Shown: positions 36,626 to 48,850, counted from the stretch's first letter. The stretch: 64,000 bases of DNA from Cycas panzhihuaensis (GCA_023213395.1 CM041465.1:24993741-25057740); one strand, 5' to 3'. Notes: a model not told the origin generated them from the sequence alone. Program-made: numbers and translations.

Positions 36626-36636
36626 TGGTATCAAAG
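36626..36636 (+). other. X-A primer binding site
   Basis: TGGTATCAAAG, two bases after the LTR end, is the tRNA-Met primer site with one change. Confidence 0.82.
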
Positions 36637-38517
36637 TTAGAAGGAGATCTATTCACTTCATTTCACTTGCACGGAGTCATTTTCCCTCTCCTTCACCTTC
36701 AATGTGAAGTATTGATAGTGCACTCATTGTTTTCAAAATTTTGAGAGTTTGTTTATTATGCAAAACTTATATTTTATTTACAACATATTTCAATATCCTT
36801 TATTTATTTGTAGGTGCATTAAGGATCAAACTTGTTAGTTAGAAGAAGGTTTTCTAGCCTTTAACTCCTAGAAAAATATTAGCTTTTAATTAATTTTTAT
36901 AGCTAATTTTAAATTTTATTAAAGGAGATTCTATTAATTTTTCATCATAAATCAATTGTCAGTTATAAAATCTATGCTATAAAGCTATAGGATAAATTTT
37001 TATCTACTTGTAAGTGGTAGAAATAAGTCTAAACTATTCAGAAAAAGGATGTTTAGCCTCAAGAGAGGTGAAAATTAAAAGTTATCCATTTTGGCTAAAA
37101 ATTTACAAGGAGGGACACCCAAGTGAGATAAATATTTTTATCTTATATACCATCTCCAAATTCTGCTTTGATTAACCTCAAATAGTAGAAGTTTAGTCAG
37201 CCCTAATCTCACTATTTTTTTGAGATTTAGTAGATCTAACCTTAATGAATCTAACAAATTAAGTTTTATTAAATTTGATGTATCAAAGAGAAAGATTTCT
37301 TTAAAATTTAGATTTCTACCAAGGAAAGTCTCATAGGAATTTCAGCGAGTTTCAGGTTATTTTTGCTCATTTTTAGAAGTTTTGCGAGAAGACTTTTTAA
37401 CTCACCATAGTGAGATCTATCATCTAGGAGAATGAAGTTTTAAGCTAAAATGTTTTGGCTATTTTATATGGTTGAATAGCCATACAGAAGTTTCTAACAA
37501 AAGATTTAGATTCCTTTCATTTTTCCTAGTACTTTCTCTCTTAGTCAAAATTTAAGTTTAGAAGTAAAATTTTAAGTTTTTTTACTTTTTCCTTTATTTT
37601 AACAAAAAAGAAGGGGTTTTTCAAATAGTAAAAGCAAAACAAAAAAGCTCATTATAATAGTAAAATACCTGGATCATAGTAAAATCTAGTGTTTATACTT
37701 AACATCTTTGCATATCTATTTATGTACATGTATATTGATAGACAAAAGAATAAAAACAAGCATCGATATATTAGTAATTCATTTTAGTAACATAAACATG
37801 AATATATTTGGATATTCCCTAAAATGAACCCATTATATTTAATTTATACCACCAGTTCTTGACTTGTGTGTACACTTGCATTAGGTGATATTGACCGCGA
37901 TTAGTTGAAGTCTAGGTCCTAAGGGAGGTATGAGATTTATACTGGGTCTGGTTTTAACTGAAATACTAGTGGAGTGATAGGTTAGCCATACCTATAGGCT
38001 CCCTTTAAGGATTATCCTAATAACCAACTAGGACAACTAAAACCTTAATGTAAGATTAAAATTAACCCAGCCTAATATCTTCCATAGCCATGGGATATGC
38101 ATGTACCATTTGACTCTTCGAAGGAGGTATATAATTGCTCATTAGTGAACTAAGTAAGGACTGAGAGTACCTAAGCTCTAATGTGACTTAGATTTCATCA
38201 CCAAGCATAGGTGCGAGTATTATAGGTGAAGGCCCTAATCATATACTAGAAGCCTTAGGCATTGAAACCTCATATATATTTGGGCATAAGTTAGAGGTTA
38301 GTGGCATGACACATCACCACTCTTTTTCAAATCTATATTAGGCCTCATTCTTATATCATTACTTATACTCATTCTTCATAGTTATTGAAAAATAATTATT
38401 CATTACTTATCTTCTCATCATAGTATTCATTTTTTCATCCCTCCTATGCTAGGTATACTAGCTACACATGTAAGGAGCACATCCTTCTATCATCTCTTCT
38501 ACTTCTTTATCATCACT
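36637..38517 (+). other. X-A noncoding leader (about 1.9 kb)
   Basis: Collinear with 53388-55417 in X-B, for example GGTTAGCCATACCTAT near 37980 and 54825 and GTGAAGGCCCTAATCATA near 38225 and 55072. No coding domain. Many ATG triplets precede gag, and a T-rich stretch ending TTTGTAG occurs near 36813, so an intron is possible. Confidence 0.6.
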
Positions 38518-38951
38518 ATGTCATCTCAATTCAAGAAGAATGTCAACTGCATATTGAAAGACAAAGAAAATTGGGATTTATAATACACTAGAGTTAAAAA
38601 TACTACAAAGTATGAAGGCCTTTGGAGAGCCCACTTGTAGCCTAAACCCATCATATCTGCAATAGCTACAACAACTACTTTTAGTGGAACTACTCCAATA
38701 ACTCATACAGATGTTGCAGTTAAACTACAATAGGAGAGAGATGATGAAAATACTTGTGCAAGAATTCTATTAGTTACTAATCACTCCTTGCACAACTTAA
38801 TTAATGAGAATAACATGATATAGCTTGGACGGTCCTTGAAGTTATCAAGAAGAACTTTGACACTAAGTCAAACTTAGAATTTATTCATCTTATTCTAAAA
38901 ATAAATAAATTAAAAATATAAAAGGGATAATCTCCTAAGATAATAAATCTC

Positions 38952-39571
38952 TGTAGCACTCCAAAATATGGTCCAAATTATAGCATATAAGCATTCAAAT
39001 GATGGGCCTCTGAACGACGATTCCAACGGTTCAAACGAAAGTCATTTCCAACATCCTTATCAAAAGTTATGACCATTTAAAGATAGCTTGCCAGTTTTTT
39101 GAGAAGCTTTAGCTGACTTCTCATGATTATGTTGAGCGCACTCCTCCCTGCTCTGGATGACTTCATTTTGTCCCAGTTTATGCGCCTATATATAAGGACT
39201 TTAAGATCATTCGAAATTATCCATTTATGAAGCTCTCTTCTCTTCATTTTCAGCCTTAAGGTAAGTGCAGATTTTTGGCCTTAGGGCTACAATTTTTGGG
39301 AGGATCCCCGCCTCGAAGGGTTTGGCGATTGTGGCAAGTAGTACAGGTACTCTGTTGGAACTCTACTTATAATTTGTGCATTCTTGTATCGTATGTTTGT
39401 ATTTCACCTATAATTGAAGATATACTTTTGGATCAAAAAGTGTTTGCCATTTGTGAATTCGATCTATTTGGGTTTAGCATTTATGGACTTTTTCTCTATT
39501 ATTGCTCTGTGTTTGTGAATTCGCCCTGCTCTGCTCTATTTTCTGTCCAATTAGGTAAAGGACTCGCTACA
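38952..39571 (+). repeat. G2 5' LTR (620 bp)
   Basis: Starts TGTAGCACTCC and ends GACTCGCTACA; preceded by ATCTC. A 106-codon open stretch at 39275-39595 lies in the LTR and has a counterpart in the right LTR, so it is not a gene. TATATATAAGGAC at about 39188-39200 is a likely TATA box for element transcription. Confidence 0.94.
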
Positions 39572-39573
39572 AG

Positions 39574-39585
39574 TGGTATCAGAGC
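39574..39585 (+). other. G2 primer binding site (tRNA-Met-i)
   Basis: TGGTATCAGAGC, two bases after the LTR end; a perfect match to the initiator tRNA-Met primer site. Confidence 0.94.
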
Positions 39586-39706
39586 TTCGTTCTAAAGTGG
39601 GAAATTTTCATGAGGGGAAGGAAATTTTGACCCACCCTCCCACCCTAGTAATTCAGAAAGGACCAAGACAGAATTAAGATCCAGAAAAATCAGCCCACAA
39701 AACAAA

Positions 39707-40720
39707 ATGTCAAGGTCCTACAACTCAGAAGAACAAGCAGTAGAAACCTTGACAGCGGTCATGGAAGAACTTTCACAACAAATTAGTAACTTAAATGGAA
39801 GATTAGATAAACAAGAGATAGCTCATCCAAAAACAGAACAGGATTCAGATCAAGAAACAGATTAGGGGAACCCAGAAGGTAGGTTTAAGGAAGGAATTAT
39901 TTTTCAGCGAAGAAATGTAAATCAAGGAGGACCAAAGATCGCATTAGAAAAATTCGATCCAGAAAAAACACAGGACATAAGAGCATGGCTACTTCAAATG
40001 GAAACATACTTCACAGTAAATAAAACACCAAGCATAGATATAGTGCCCATTGCCTCCTTACATCTCTATGGACGAGCCTTGAATTGGTATTATTAGTGGA
40101 AAAAGATGCAAGGACCTTAGCAAGAGGAATGAAGAAATTTCAGAATAGCCATCATCAACCAATATGAAGACTCTTGGTCTATGAATTACTTTGCACAGTT
40201 GACAAGACTGCAGCAGACAGGATCAGTTTGTGAATATACGGAACAATTTCAGATGTTACAATGTATGGTTACATCAAACATTCCTCAGGAATGTCTAAGG
40301 GAGACATATATAAGCGGGCTCAAGGCCCCCATCAGATTCTGAGTATTAGTGCAACAACATGGAGCATTAGAAGACATCATAAACCATGCTCGATGTGTCA
40401 AAGCTGAACTTAAAGAAACTAGGCCTACCTTCGTACATAGAACAAATTTTTCTCCACCATCTAACATGAACTGGCAGAGGTCAGGAGTTAAATCAGGCGC
40501 TCCACTTGCAATCAAGAATACAACAGAAAACTCCATGCGACAAGAACACATACAGAAAGGTACTTGTTTCAAATGCAGAGGGAAATGGAATCGAGAGCAC
40601 CAATGTCCAGGAAAGAAGGTATTTATGCTAAATAATAAAGAACTGGAGATACCTGAACAAATAGAAGAAGATACTACCTGGATCAAGAAGATAACAATGA
40701 ACAGGATGAAGTTGAACTAG
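39707..40720 (+). pseudogene. gag: G2 gag, one frame with premature stops
   Basis: The ATG at 39707 begins MSRSYNSEEQAVETL. A coiled-coil-like N-terminus (VMEELSQQISNLNGRLDKQE) is followed by the Gag domain: PKIALEKFDPEKTQDIRAWL, LHLYGRALNWYY and YFAQLTRLQQTGSVCEYTEQ. The zinc knuckle CFKCRGKWNREHQC at about 40567-40608 is of the CX2CX7HXC form typical of Tekay/Del elements. The whole 338-codon length is in one frame; damage is stop codons, for example at 39863 and 40094 and others near 40118 and 40340. Sequence then passes into a different frame near 40690, entering pol. Confidence 0.9.
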
Positions 40721-42435
40721 ATGAACTACTAGAAATCGATACAGAAAATGTTCAAATATCTCTGCAAGCCATAACGGGTCAAAGCACGGCACCTCAAACA
40801 CTACGATTTGAAGGGATGTTGAAAGGAGCCCCAATAGCGGTGTTAGTGGATAGTGGGAGCACGTATAATTTTATCAACAAACCAATGACCCCAAAAGTCG
40901 GAATCAAGGTGGAACTATTAAAACCTTCCGTGTCTCAATTGCTAATGGGAAGACTAAGACCATGAGGATTCTACAGAAACATCAACCTAAAAATTAGTGA
41001 GTAACCACTGACATCCAATATATTTGCAATGCAGATAGGAGGCATTGATATAGTCCTAGGGGTACAATGGTTACAAACCTTAGAAAATATAGTCACCAAC
41101 TACATGACCAGAGTCATGTGCTTCTAAATAAATGGCACCAAATACATACTACGGGGACCTAAATATCCACTGACACAATTAGTGTCATCTCATAAAATGG
41201 AAAGAATTATGCGAAAAAAAGCACCCACATACATAGTGTCATGCCACAAGATAGAAATCCAAGAAATTCCAATGGAAATACATTACATCTTGGACGAATA
41301 TAAACAAGTATTCAAAGAACCAAAAGGACTACCGCCAGCAAGAGAAATTCAACACATGATTGATTTAATTCCAGGAGCAGCACTAGTGAACATAAGGCCA
41401 TACAGGCATCCATACCACATGAGGAAAGAGATCGAGAACATAACTAGAGAATTACTTACACACGACCATATTCAGACTAGCATAAGCCCGTTTGCATCCC
41501 CAGTGGTGGTTAGCCCTAAGAAAGATGGCACAATCAGGATGTGCGTAGATTATAGGGGATTGAACAAGTTGACTGTAAAAAATAGATATCCTATCCCCAG
41601 GATCGATGACCTATTAGACGAAATACATGGAGCGTAATACTTCTCCAAGATAGACCTCCGATCAGGTTACCATCAAATTCGGGTAAAAGAGAGGGACATC
41701 CACAAGACAGCATTCAAAACTCATGAGGGACTGTTCAAATTTAAAGTGATGCCATTTGGTCTAACCAACACTCCAGCAACGTTCCAGGCCACTATGAACT
41801 CCACATTCAAGGAATGTTTGAGGAAATTCATACTAATCTTTTTTGATGATATCCTCATTTACAGCAAAACATGGAGAGAACATTTGGAACACCTGAGATT
41901 AGCCCTAGAAATTTTAGCAAAAGGTTTATTCTTTGCAAACAAGAGAAAATGCTCTTTTGGCCAATAGGAACTCGAATACCTTGGTCATATTATTACTCCA
42001 AACGGAATCAAGGTCGACCCCAAGAAGGTCCAAGCAATAATAGAATGGCCAGCACCAAAGAATGTCACGGGAGTTCGTAGCTTCCTAGGAGCAGCCGGAT
42101 ACCTCAGGAAATTCATAAGAGGATATGATAACATAGCAGCTCCACTTACAGATCTAACAAAAAAGGATGCTTTCACATGGAACGAAACGGCTAACAAAGC
42201 CTTTAAAGAACTAAAAAGCGTAATGGTAAGAGCCCCAGTTTTAGCAGTCCTAGACTTCTCAAAACCATTCATCTTGGAATGTGATGCTTCAGGGTTTGGC
42301 ATAAGAGCTGTCCTATTACAAGATAAAAGACCGATAGCGTACGAGAGCAGGAAATTGAATAATAGAGAAAAATTAAAGCCCATCTATGATAAGGAGATGC
42401 TAGCCATAATGCACGCGATCAACCAATGGAGATGA
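40690..42435 (+). pseudogene. pol: G2 protease, reverse transcriptase and RNase H (first part)
   Basis: One frame carries, in order: protease with an intact active site, IAVLVDSGSTYNFIN (Asp codon at 40849), and the GGIDIVLGVQWLQTL flap-to-end block near 41040; RT with [80 protein letters not shown] and catalytic [10 protein letters not shown] at about 41836-41865; then the start of RNase H, KPFILECDASGFGIRAVLLQ, and PIAYESRKLN. Stops occur at about 40964, 41127, 41635, 41965 and 42433, but the frame is kept for about 1.7 kb. Hence protein loss is by nonsense changes rather than shifts. Confidence 0.93.
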
Positions 42436-42770
42436 TTTACTAGCGGTTCCTTCCAGTGCACGAATGGACCATGACAGTCTCAAATACTTCTTAAATCAAG
42501 ACACTATCGATTTAACAACAAAAGTGGGTGAGCAAATTACAAACATTTGATTTCTCCATTGTGTACAAAAAGGGCAAAGACAATGTCATAGCAGATGCTC
42601 TCTCAAGAATTCCAGAAGAAACTCACGCGAAACCAGCACTACATACAATATCAGTGGCTACTCCAGCCTGGCATGAGACATTAAAGAAGGAATACGACAA
42701 CGATCTGAAGTACAAACAATTGATCGATAAAGTAAGGAAGGACAAAACTAGCTCATATGAGATACAATAG
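42436..42770 (+). pseudogene. pol: G2 RNase H C-terminal part
   Basis: The frame changes between 42435 and 42528. The new frame reads LQTFDFSIVYKKGKDNVIAD and ALSRIPEE, the closing block of gypsy RNase H, then a linker KYKQLIDKVRKDKTSSYEIQ up to a stop at 42768-42770. Confidence 0.88.
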
Positions 42771-43709
42771 GGAATAATACTCAGGAAAGGAAAGATTTGC
42801 ATTCCTAGAAGATCAGGGCTAAAGGAGATAATATTATAAGAAGGCCATTCCACACCGATAACAGGTCACACAGGGATTAACAAGACATATAGGAAGATAA
42901 GAGCTTCATTTTATTGGAAAGGATTAAAAACAGATGTTCAAAAGTTCGTGGCAGAATGTGATACCTATCAACAAAACAGGATCGAATGCATAAAAATGCC
43001 AGGGTTACTCCAGCCACTGCCAATGCCAGAACAAAAATGGGATGAAATATCCATGGATTTTACAACTGGATTACCTTGCTCTGAAGGAAAGGACACAATT
43101 CTGGTCATCATAGATCGCCTCACCAAATATGGCCACTTCAGAGGACTAAAATCGACAGCTAAGGCTAGCGACGTGGCAGAATTATATATGAAGGAGATCC
43201 ATAGGTTGCATGGTTTTCCTAAAGCAATTGTAAGTGACCGTGACCCAAAATTTACTAGTAAATTTTGGCAGGATCTATTCAAAATTGCAGGCACAAAACT
43301 CAAGATGAGCACATCATACCATCCTCAGACGGATGGGCAAACAGAGATTGTCAATAAATGCTTAGAAGGATACTTGAGAAACTTTTGCTCAGATAAACAA
43401 AAGCACTGACATCAATGGTTACATTTAGCAGAATGGTTGTACAACACCACATATCATTCTTCAACAAAAATGACACCTTTTCAGGCTTTGTATGGCTATA
43501 TGCCACCATCATTATTAACCTGGAATAGACCTTCAGGGGTCTAGGCAGTCGAAGAACATCAGAAGCAAATGGAGGAAACCATCAGCAAATTGAAGGATAA
43601 CCTAGCAATTGCACAAAATAGAATGAAACAATAGGCCAATCTAAAATGCTCGGAATGACAATTTGAAGTAGGAGATTGGGTCTTCTTACGCCTTCAACCA
43701 TGCAAACAG
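42771..43709 (+). pseudogene. pol: G2 integrase
   Basis: The HHCC domain begins near 42841 with EGHSTPITGHTGINKTYRKI, then VAECDTYQQNRIECIK, where the second zinc Cys has become Tyr. The DDE core has ISMDFTTGLPCSEGKDTILV (first Asp near 43053), IVSDRDPKFTSKFWQ (second Asp) and SYHPQTDGQTEIVNKCLEGY (Glu present), so the catalytic triad is intact. The open stretch is 42948-43409; a stop at 43407-43409 is followed by WLHLAEWLYNTTYHSSTKMT and PFQALYG with further stops near 43541, 43633 and 43656. It would integrate cDNA. Confidence 0.92.
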
Positions 43710-44084
43710 ATGTCCTTACAGAAAAGAAACAATAAAAAATTGGCACCTAGATACTTTGGTCCTTACAAAATCACTTCCAAAGTAGGTGAAGTCGCCTACC
43801 AGTTAGAACTCCTAGAAAACACAAAAATTCATAATGTTTTCCATGTATCCTATCTAAAGAAGAAAATTGGGGAAAAGATCATTCCTCAATCCAACATACC
43901 AGAGCTCGATGAGGAAGGAAAGATGACCCTAGAACCTAAAGGAATCTTACAATCCCACACCCGATCTCTTAGGTCCGGACAGATCAAAGAGCATCTCATC
44001 AAATGGAAGAACTTGGATATTGAAGACTCCACTTGGGAAAACAATGAATGGTTAAAACAATTTCTGAACCTTCCAGTGCTTTGA
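43710..44084 (+). pseudogene. pol: G2 GPY/F module and chromodomain
   Basis: The open 124-codon C-terminus begins MSLQKRNNKKLAPRYFGPYK (GPY/F module), then HNVFHVSYLKKKIGE. The last 55 codons read GILQSHTRSLRSGQIKEHLI, KWKNLDIEDSTWENNEWLKQ and FLNL, a chromodomain with the W-K-x-L-x4-S/T-T-W-E pattern, ending in a natural stop at 44082-44084. In chromoviruses this domain is thought to steer integration to heterochromatin marks. Its reading frame is intact even though the upstream parts are broken. Confidence 0.92.
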
Positions 44085-44100
44085 GGGCAAAGCATAATTT

Positions 44101-44115
44101 CAAGGGGAGGGGACT
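44101..44115 (+). other. G2 polypurine tract
   Basis: CAAGGGGAGGGGACT directly precedes the right LTR. Confidence 0.88.
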
Positions 44116-44735
44116 TGTAGCACTCCAAAATATGGTCAAAATTATAGCATATAAGCATTCAAATTATAGGCCTCTGAACGACGATTCTAACGGTTCAGAC
44201 GAAAGTCATTTCTGACATCCCTATCAAAAGTTATGACCATTTAAAGATAGCTTGCCAGTTTTTTGAGAAGCTTTAGCCGACTTCTCATGATTATGTTGAG
44301 CGCACTCCTCCCTACTCTGGCTGACTTCATTTTGTCCCAGTTTATACGCCTATATATAGGGACTTTGAGATCATTAGAAATTATCCATTCGTGAAGCTCT
44401 CTTCTCTTCATTTTTAGCCTCAAGGCAAGTGCAGATTTTCGGTCTTAGGGCTGCAATTTCTGGGAGGATCCCTGCCTCGAAGGGTTTGGCGATTGTGGCA
44501 GGCAGTACAGGTACTCTGTTGGAACTCTACTTATAATTTGTGCATTCTTGTATCGTATTTTTGTATTTCACCTATAATTGAAGATATACTTTTGGATCAA
44601 AAGGTATTTGTCATTTGTGAATTCGATCTATTTGGGTTTAGCATTTGTGGACTTTTTCTCTATTATTGCTCTATGTCTATGAATTTGCCCTACTCTGCTC
44701 TATTTTCTGTCCAATTGGGTAAAGGACTCGCTACA
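44116..44735 (+). repeat. G2 3' LTR (620 bp)
   Basis: Same length and ends as the left LTR, followed by ATCTC at 44736-44740, after which X-A gag resumes. Confidence 0.94.
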
Positions 44736-45489
44736 ATCTCCTTCAACTAATAAAACATATAATTGATAAATGTTTTAAGACCTAATGCATCACTTGGGAA
44801 TTCTTGATCTAATCATATCTACATGTCTCTGATTATAAAAATTTGCTTAAAAGTCTTCAATCTAGTGGAACATTGAAGACACTCAACTTCGAAGCACTTG
44901 TTGAGAAGTTTATAGAATTTGACAAGACCTTTGCTACTAACTTTATAGACTTTAACTCTCTTCCAGATGTGTCCTTTGAGGTGGAAGAAGCTTCTATATA
45001 AAAAATTAAGGTCCCTCTCATGGCAGAGGAAACAATCGAGCAAGAGGAAGAGGAAGAAAAATGGAAAATCATCCACTAGGTCAACCAAACCCTTAATCAT
45101 AACCTTGAAAGTCTCAAGGCCAAGGGCCACCTCAACAAAAACTAAGATAATCAGGCCAAATTAGTACCTCTCTAGGGACTAGCAATCAAATTATTATATG
45201 TGATTAGTGTAGCCATAAAGGAAACTTTGTAAAAGATAATAGAACCACCACTTATAAGTTGGCCAAGTTCCAACCAAAACATAGAGCTCACAATATTGAA
45301 GAAACTTGTTAAGAATCATTTAGTGATATAGGTTTTGTACAAGTATACTTTTAAATAATTAAGAGATCTTTAGTATCAAATGTCATTGACCAACCACAAA
45401 GATACTTTGAAGCTCGATGTGGATATATCACTTGTGAATTCCCTTCATTAATACTGACTCCTATTGGAATTATAAATAGTGTTGCTTCA

Positions 45490-46830
45490 ATCAATGGATA
45501 GTGGATTATGGATATAAGAGCAACTCAACATATGATGTATAATCATAGTATATATTAAACATTTAACTCAAATATTTAAGGAGTTATTCACATAGCTAAT
45601 AAATCACAACAACCTATTAAAAGAATTCGTAACATTCTCTTGAAACTCCTAAGCTTAAGAAATTTTATATTACTTGATGTCCTATACATACCCAATCTCA
45701 AATAAAACATGCTCTCTTTATCTACACTTATCTCTCATAGATTTAATTTGAGTGTAACTATAAATTATTAGACTCTCTAGGTCATTCACCCTCCAATTGA
45801 TTGAGTAGTCTTGATTAGACATCTCACTGGCAAACTCTTTCGACTACGTAACTCTCTGTCTTCTAAAGACCATTCTACATGAAGCCCTTGTTCCGATAAA
45901 GAAATTATATTTAACATCATCCTAACCCACCCAACATTATCACTAGAAGCTCTTTGGCATGCTTGAATGGACCATGTTCACATTGATAGGCCTAGAGATC
46001 TTTATAATACTCTTTTAAGTCTTTTAAAGTTCTCCTCCAAGCCCTTCAAATGTGAAGCTTGTATCATTGCCAAATCCTATTGATAACCCTTTTCCAAAAG
46101 TCATTAGAAATCAAGCCATCCATTATAATTAGTACACTCTAATCTATGTGGACCAATGCCCATTCTTTCACTAAAGGGCAAGTTATATTATATCTCTTTC
46201 ATTGATGATTTTACTAGGAAAGTATAAGTAGCTTTTCAACATAAGAAAGATGAAGCCTTTCGTGTATTCAAAGAATTCAAAACCCACACTAAAAAAGAGT
46301 TAGATTAATAACTCAAATGTCTTTAAACAAATAATGGTGGAAAATATACCTCACATGAATTCAAAATCTACCTTCGAGACAATGGCATCAAACATCAAAT
46401 AATATTAGCAAGTATCCCATAGTAAAATAGAGTTGCTGAGTACATGAACAGGATAATCATGAACATTACTCAAGCTATGTTGGTATACAAAAATGTACCT
46501 ACCTACCTATGGGCTAAATCCATCTAGACAATTATTTATTTCAATAATGTTGTTAGCCCATTGAAGGAAGGATAATCACCTAATGAAAAGTGGTCAAGAC
46601 AAGCCCATATTGTTCACTACTTCAAAAGTTTTAGCTCTACTTATTATACCCACATTTTAGATACATATCGAAAAGGACACTTAAAGGCATCTTTATTGGA
46701 TACCCTATAGATAAGAAAGGGTATAAGGTCTTTATACCTTTATAATAAAAAATTATCATTAATAGAGGTGTCATTTTTATGGAGACAGAAGATCAATTAC
46801 TTAGACTAGACTCCAAAATACCCTCATGCC
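45490..46830 (+). pseudogene. pol: X-A protease, gag-pre-integrase and integrase
   Basis: Near 45502 the sequence reads WIMDIRATQHMMYNHS, a copia protease block with DSG changed to DIR. A gag-pre-integrase remnant follows at about 45950-46080 (KPFKCEACIIAKSY). Integrase blocks: [20 protein letters not shown] at about 46155-46210, NNGGKYTSHEFKIYLRDNGI at about 46330-46390, NRIIMNITQAMLVYKNVPTY at about 46448-46510. Stops lie between blocks. Same order and wording as X-B. Confidence 0.85.
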
Positions 46831-47329
46831 ACTATAATAATATTATCAAGTATAATGTTCAAATTTTAAAATTTAAGTGGGGAGGAGGGATATATATAAA
46901 GTACTATAAATATTATAAGCAAACAATATAGATTTGTAGGATATAAGCTATGAATTTGAACCAATAAGTGCACATCCAGCACCATCCTTTAAAGATAACA
47001 GATTTGATAAAGGCAAAGCCATTATAGAAGAATCATCCTCTCCATCTTTACTTGACAAAGGAAAAATAGTAGTAGAAGGACCATCTTCTCTAAGTGCATC
47101 AACATGCTTCTTATAAAATGATCATTTTAATGAACAAGATGAGAACTACGAAGCTAAAGAAATAAGGACCTCATTCCTAACTCGAGGATCTCATAAAGCC
47201 TACCATCTCAAGAAGGACATATGACTAGATGAGGTGGGAAAAACTAGCACTCGAAGTGCCCATAGAGAAAGGATGAAAGAATCATTATATACTAAGCTTG
47301 AATTAGTAGAACTACATCCTACTCTTAAT

Positions 47330-48310
47330 GAAAAGCCTCTCTCGTAGTAGGAAGCTATGAAACATACAGTTTGAAGAAATGTAATAAATTAAGAATACCA
47401 ATCACTCATAAAAAAATGTACATGGGAGCTTGTTGATCTACCACTTGGTAGAAAGGTAGTTCAAAATAAATGGGTGTTTAAAACTAAATATAGATCAAAT
47501 AACACCCTTAAAAATATAAGGTGAGGTTGGTAGTTAAAGAATTCATACAAAGAGGAGGCATTGGTGACACTGAAGCCTTTGCACCTATAACCAAGTGGCC
47601 TACAATTAGAACTCTTATGGCCTTGGCTACTCATCAGGGCTAGAAAATCCACCAACTTAATATTAAGACCATATTTCTCAATGGGGATCTTGAAGAAGAA
47701 ATTTATATGGCTTAGCCAAAAGGATACAAGATCAAAGGTTAAGAGCATAGGGTTTACTGACTCAAAAAGTCCTTGTACAACCTTAAATAAGCCCCTTGTA
47801 CTTGGTTTAGTAAGTTATCTAAAAGAATGAGGCAACTTGGATATGAGGTTTGTGACTACTAAGATATTGATACAATATTGTTCATCAAGTACCAGAAAAG
47901 ATAAAGTCATTTATCTCATAATCTTTATGGTTGACATGTTAGTAACAGGCAATAATGAATAAGCAGTAAGTTAGCTAAAAGTAGACCTTGGAAAAACCTT
48001 TGAATTATCTGGCCTCGATTTAATGAAATATTACTTAGGAATTGAAGTAATAGAAAAGAATGAAAAAATTTTCCTCTCCCAAGAAAAATATATAAATGAT
48101 CTTCTAACCAAGTTTTAGTTAGAAGATGCTTGATTAGTGACTTTACCTATAGACCCTAATACTAAACTCTTAGTTGATTATGATACTAGGGAGGAAAACA
48201 CAATACTCTATAGGAAACTTGTAGGTAGTCTCATCTACACTACCAATACAAGGCTAGATATTGCACACTCTATTAGTATCCTTACATAATTTATGACAAA
48301 TCTTAAGTAG
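47330..48310 (+). pseudogene. pol: X-A reverse transcriptase
   Basis: Begins EYQSLIKKCTWELVDLPLGR and KVVQNKWVFKTKYRSN near 47395-47500, matching the X-C protein nearly word for word. KIHQLNIKTIFLNGDLEEEI follows at about 47645-47700, then LGYEVCDY near 47840 and a broken VDD region near 47930. Many stops and at least two frame changes. A minus-strand open stretch at 47461-47748 is a shadow of this region. Confidence 0.85.
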
Positions 48311-48359
48311 AATCACTGATAGGGTACGGTTTGAGTATTAAAATACCTAAAGACAACCA

Positions 48360-48850
48360 ACAATTTTGGTCTATTATATGAACCTAATAATAAATTTAAG
48401 CTTTTTGTATAGATAAACTCAAATTTTGTAGAACATAAAGATATAAAACGATCTACATCGAGGTATATAACATTTCTTGGAATAGCACCAATATCATGGA
48501 GATCCAAATGGTAGAATATAGTTGTTGATTCAACTACTAAAGTTGAATACATTATTGATTCTAAGGCTAACAAAGAGGTGATATGGCTTAGAAAATTATT
48601 GGAAACATTAAATATCACCCAAACAAGTCCTATCTACCTTCATGTAGATAATCAATCAGTAATCCACATGGCAAAAAATCTTATATTTTATAATCATACC
48701 AAATACATAAGTATAAAAGTCCACAGGATTAGAGAACTGGTTCATAATGAGACAATTTAACTGGAATACTACCCCATAGTAGATCAAGTGATTGATATCT
48801 TCACCAAACCACTGTAAAGGGTGAAGTTTGAATAGTTTCAAAGGTAGCTC
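48360..48850 (+). pseudogene. pol: X-A RNase H
   Basis: The open part 48578-48760 reads MIWLRKLLETLNITQTSPIY and LHVDNQSVIHMAKNLIFYNH, the copia RNase H D-N-x-S block, followed by TKYISIKVHRIRELV. The final block near 48775-48835 is broken (QVIDIFTKPL with an adjacent stop). Same as 61797-62264 on the minus strand in X-C. Confidence 0.87.

Larger units (their letters stand above)
38952..44735 (+). mobile_element. G2: complete Ty3/gypsy chromovirus nested in X-A
   Basis: Two 620-bp LTRs (TG...CA), a perfect tRNA-Met primer site, a polypurine tract and an identical target duplication ATCTC (38947-38951 and 44736-44740). Internal order: gag, protease, RT, RNase H, integrase, chromodomain. The zinc knuckle type and chromodomain suggest the Tekay/Del lineage, from knowledge of those families. 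Coding is unusually well kept: gag in one frame, pol in two further frames, with most damage being single stop codons. By eye LTR identity is in the mid-nineties percent. Confidence 0.95.
38518..45340 (+). pseudogene. gag: X-A gag, split by G2
   Basis: The ATG at 38518 starts MSSQFKKNVNCILKDKENWD. The N-terminal part runs to about 38946 with stops. After G2 and its target duplication the coding remnant resumes at 44741 and reaches a damaged zinc knuckle at about 45199-45240 in which CX2C is followed by KGNFVKD, with a stop between the first two Cys and the last Cys lost. The same start and order occur in X-B at 55418. Gag would bind RNA and form particles. The insertion alone would abolish it. 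Confidence 0.82.

Noticed and set aside
39275-39595. 106-codon open stretch with a partner at 44493-44750
   Set aside because: Within the G2 LTR pair; hydrophobic by base composition and without domain motifs.
41985-42383. 132-codon minus-strand open stretch
   Set aside because: Antisense to G2 RT/RNase H, whose sense frame gives clear domains.
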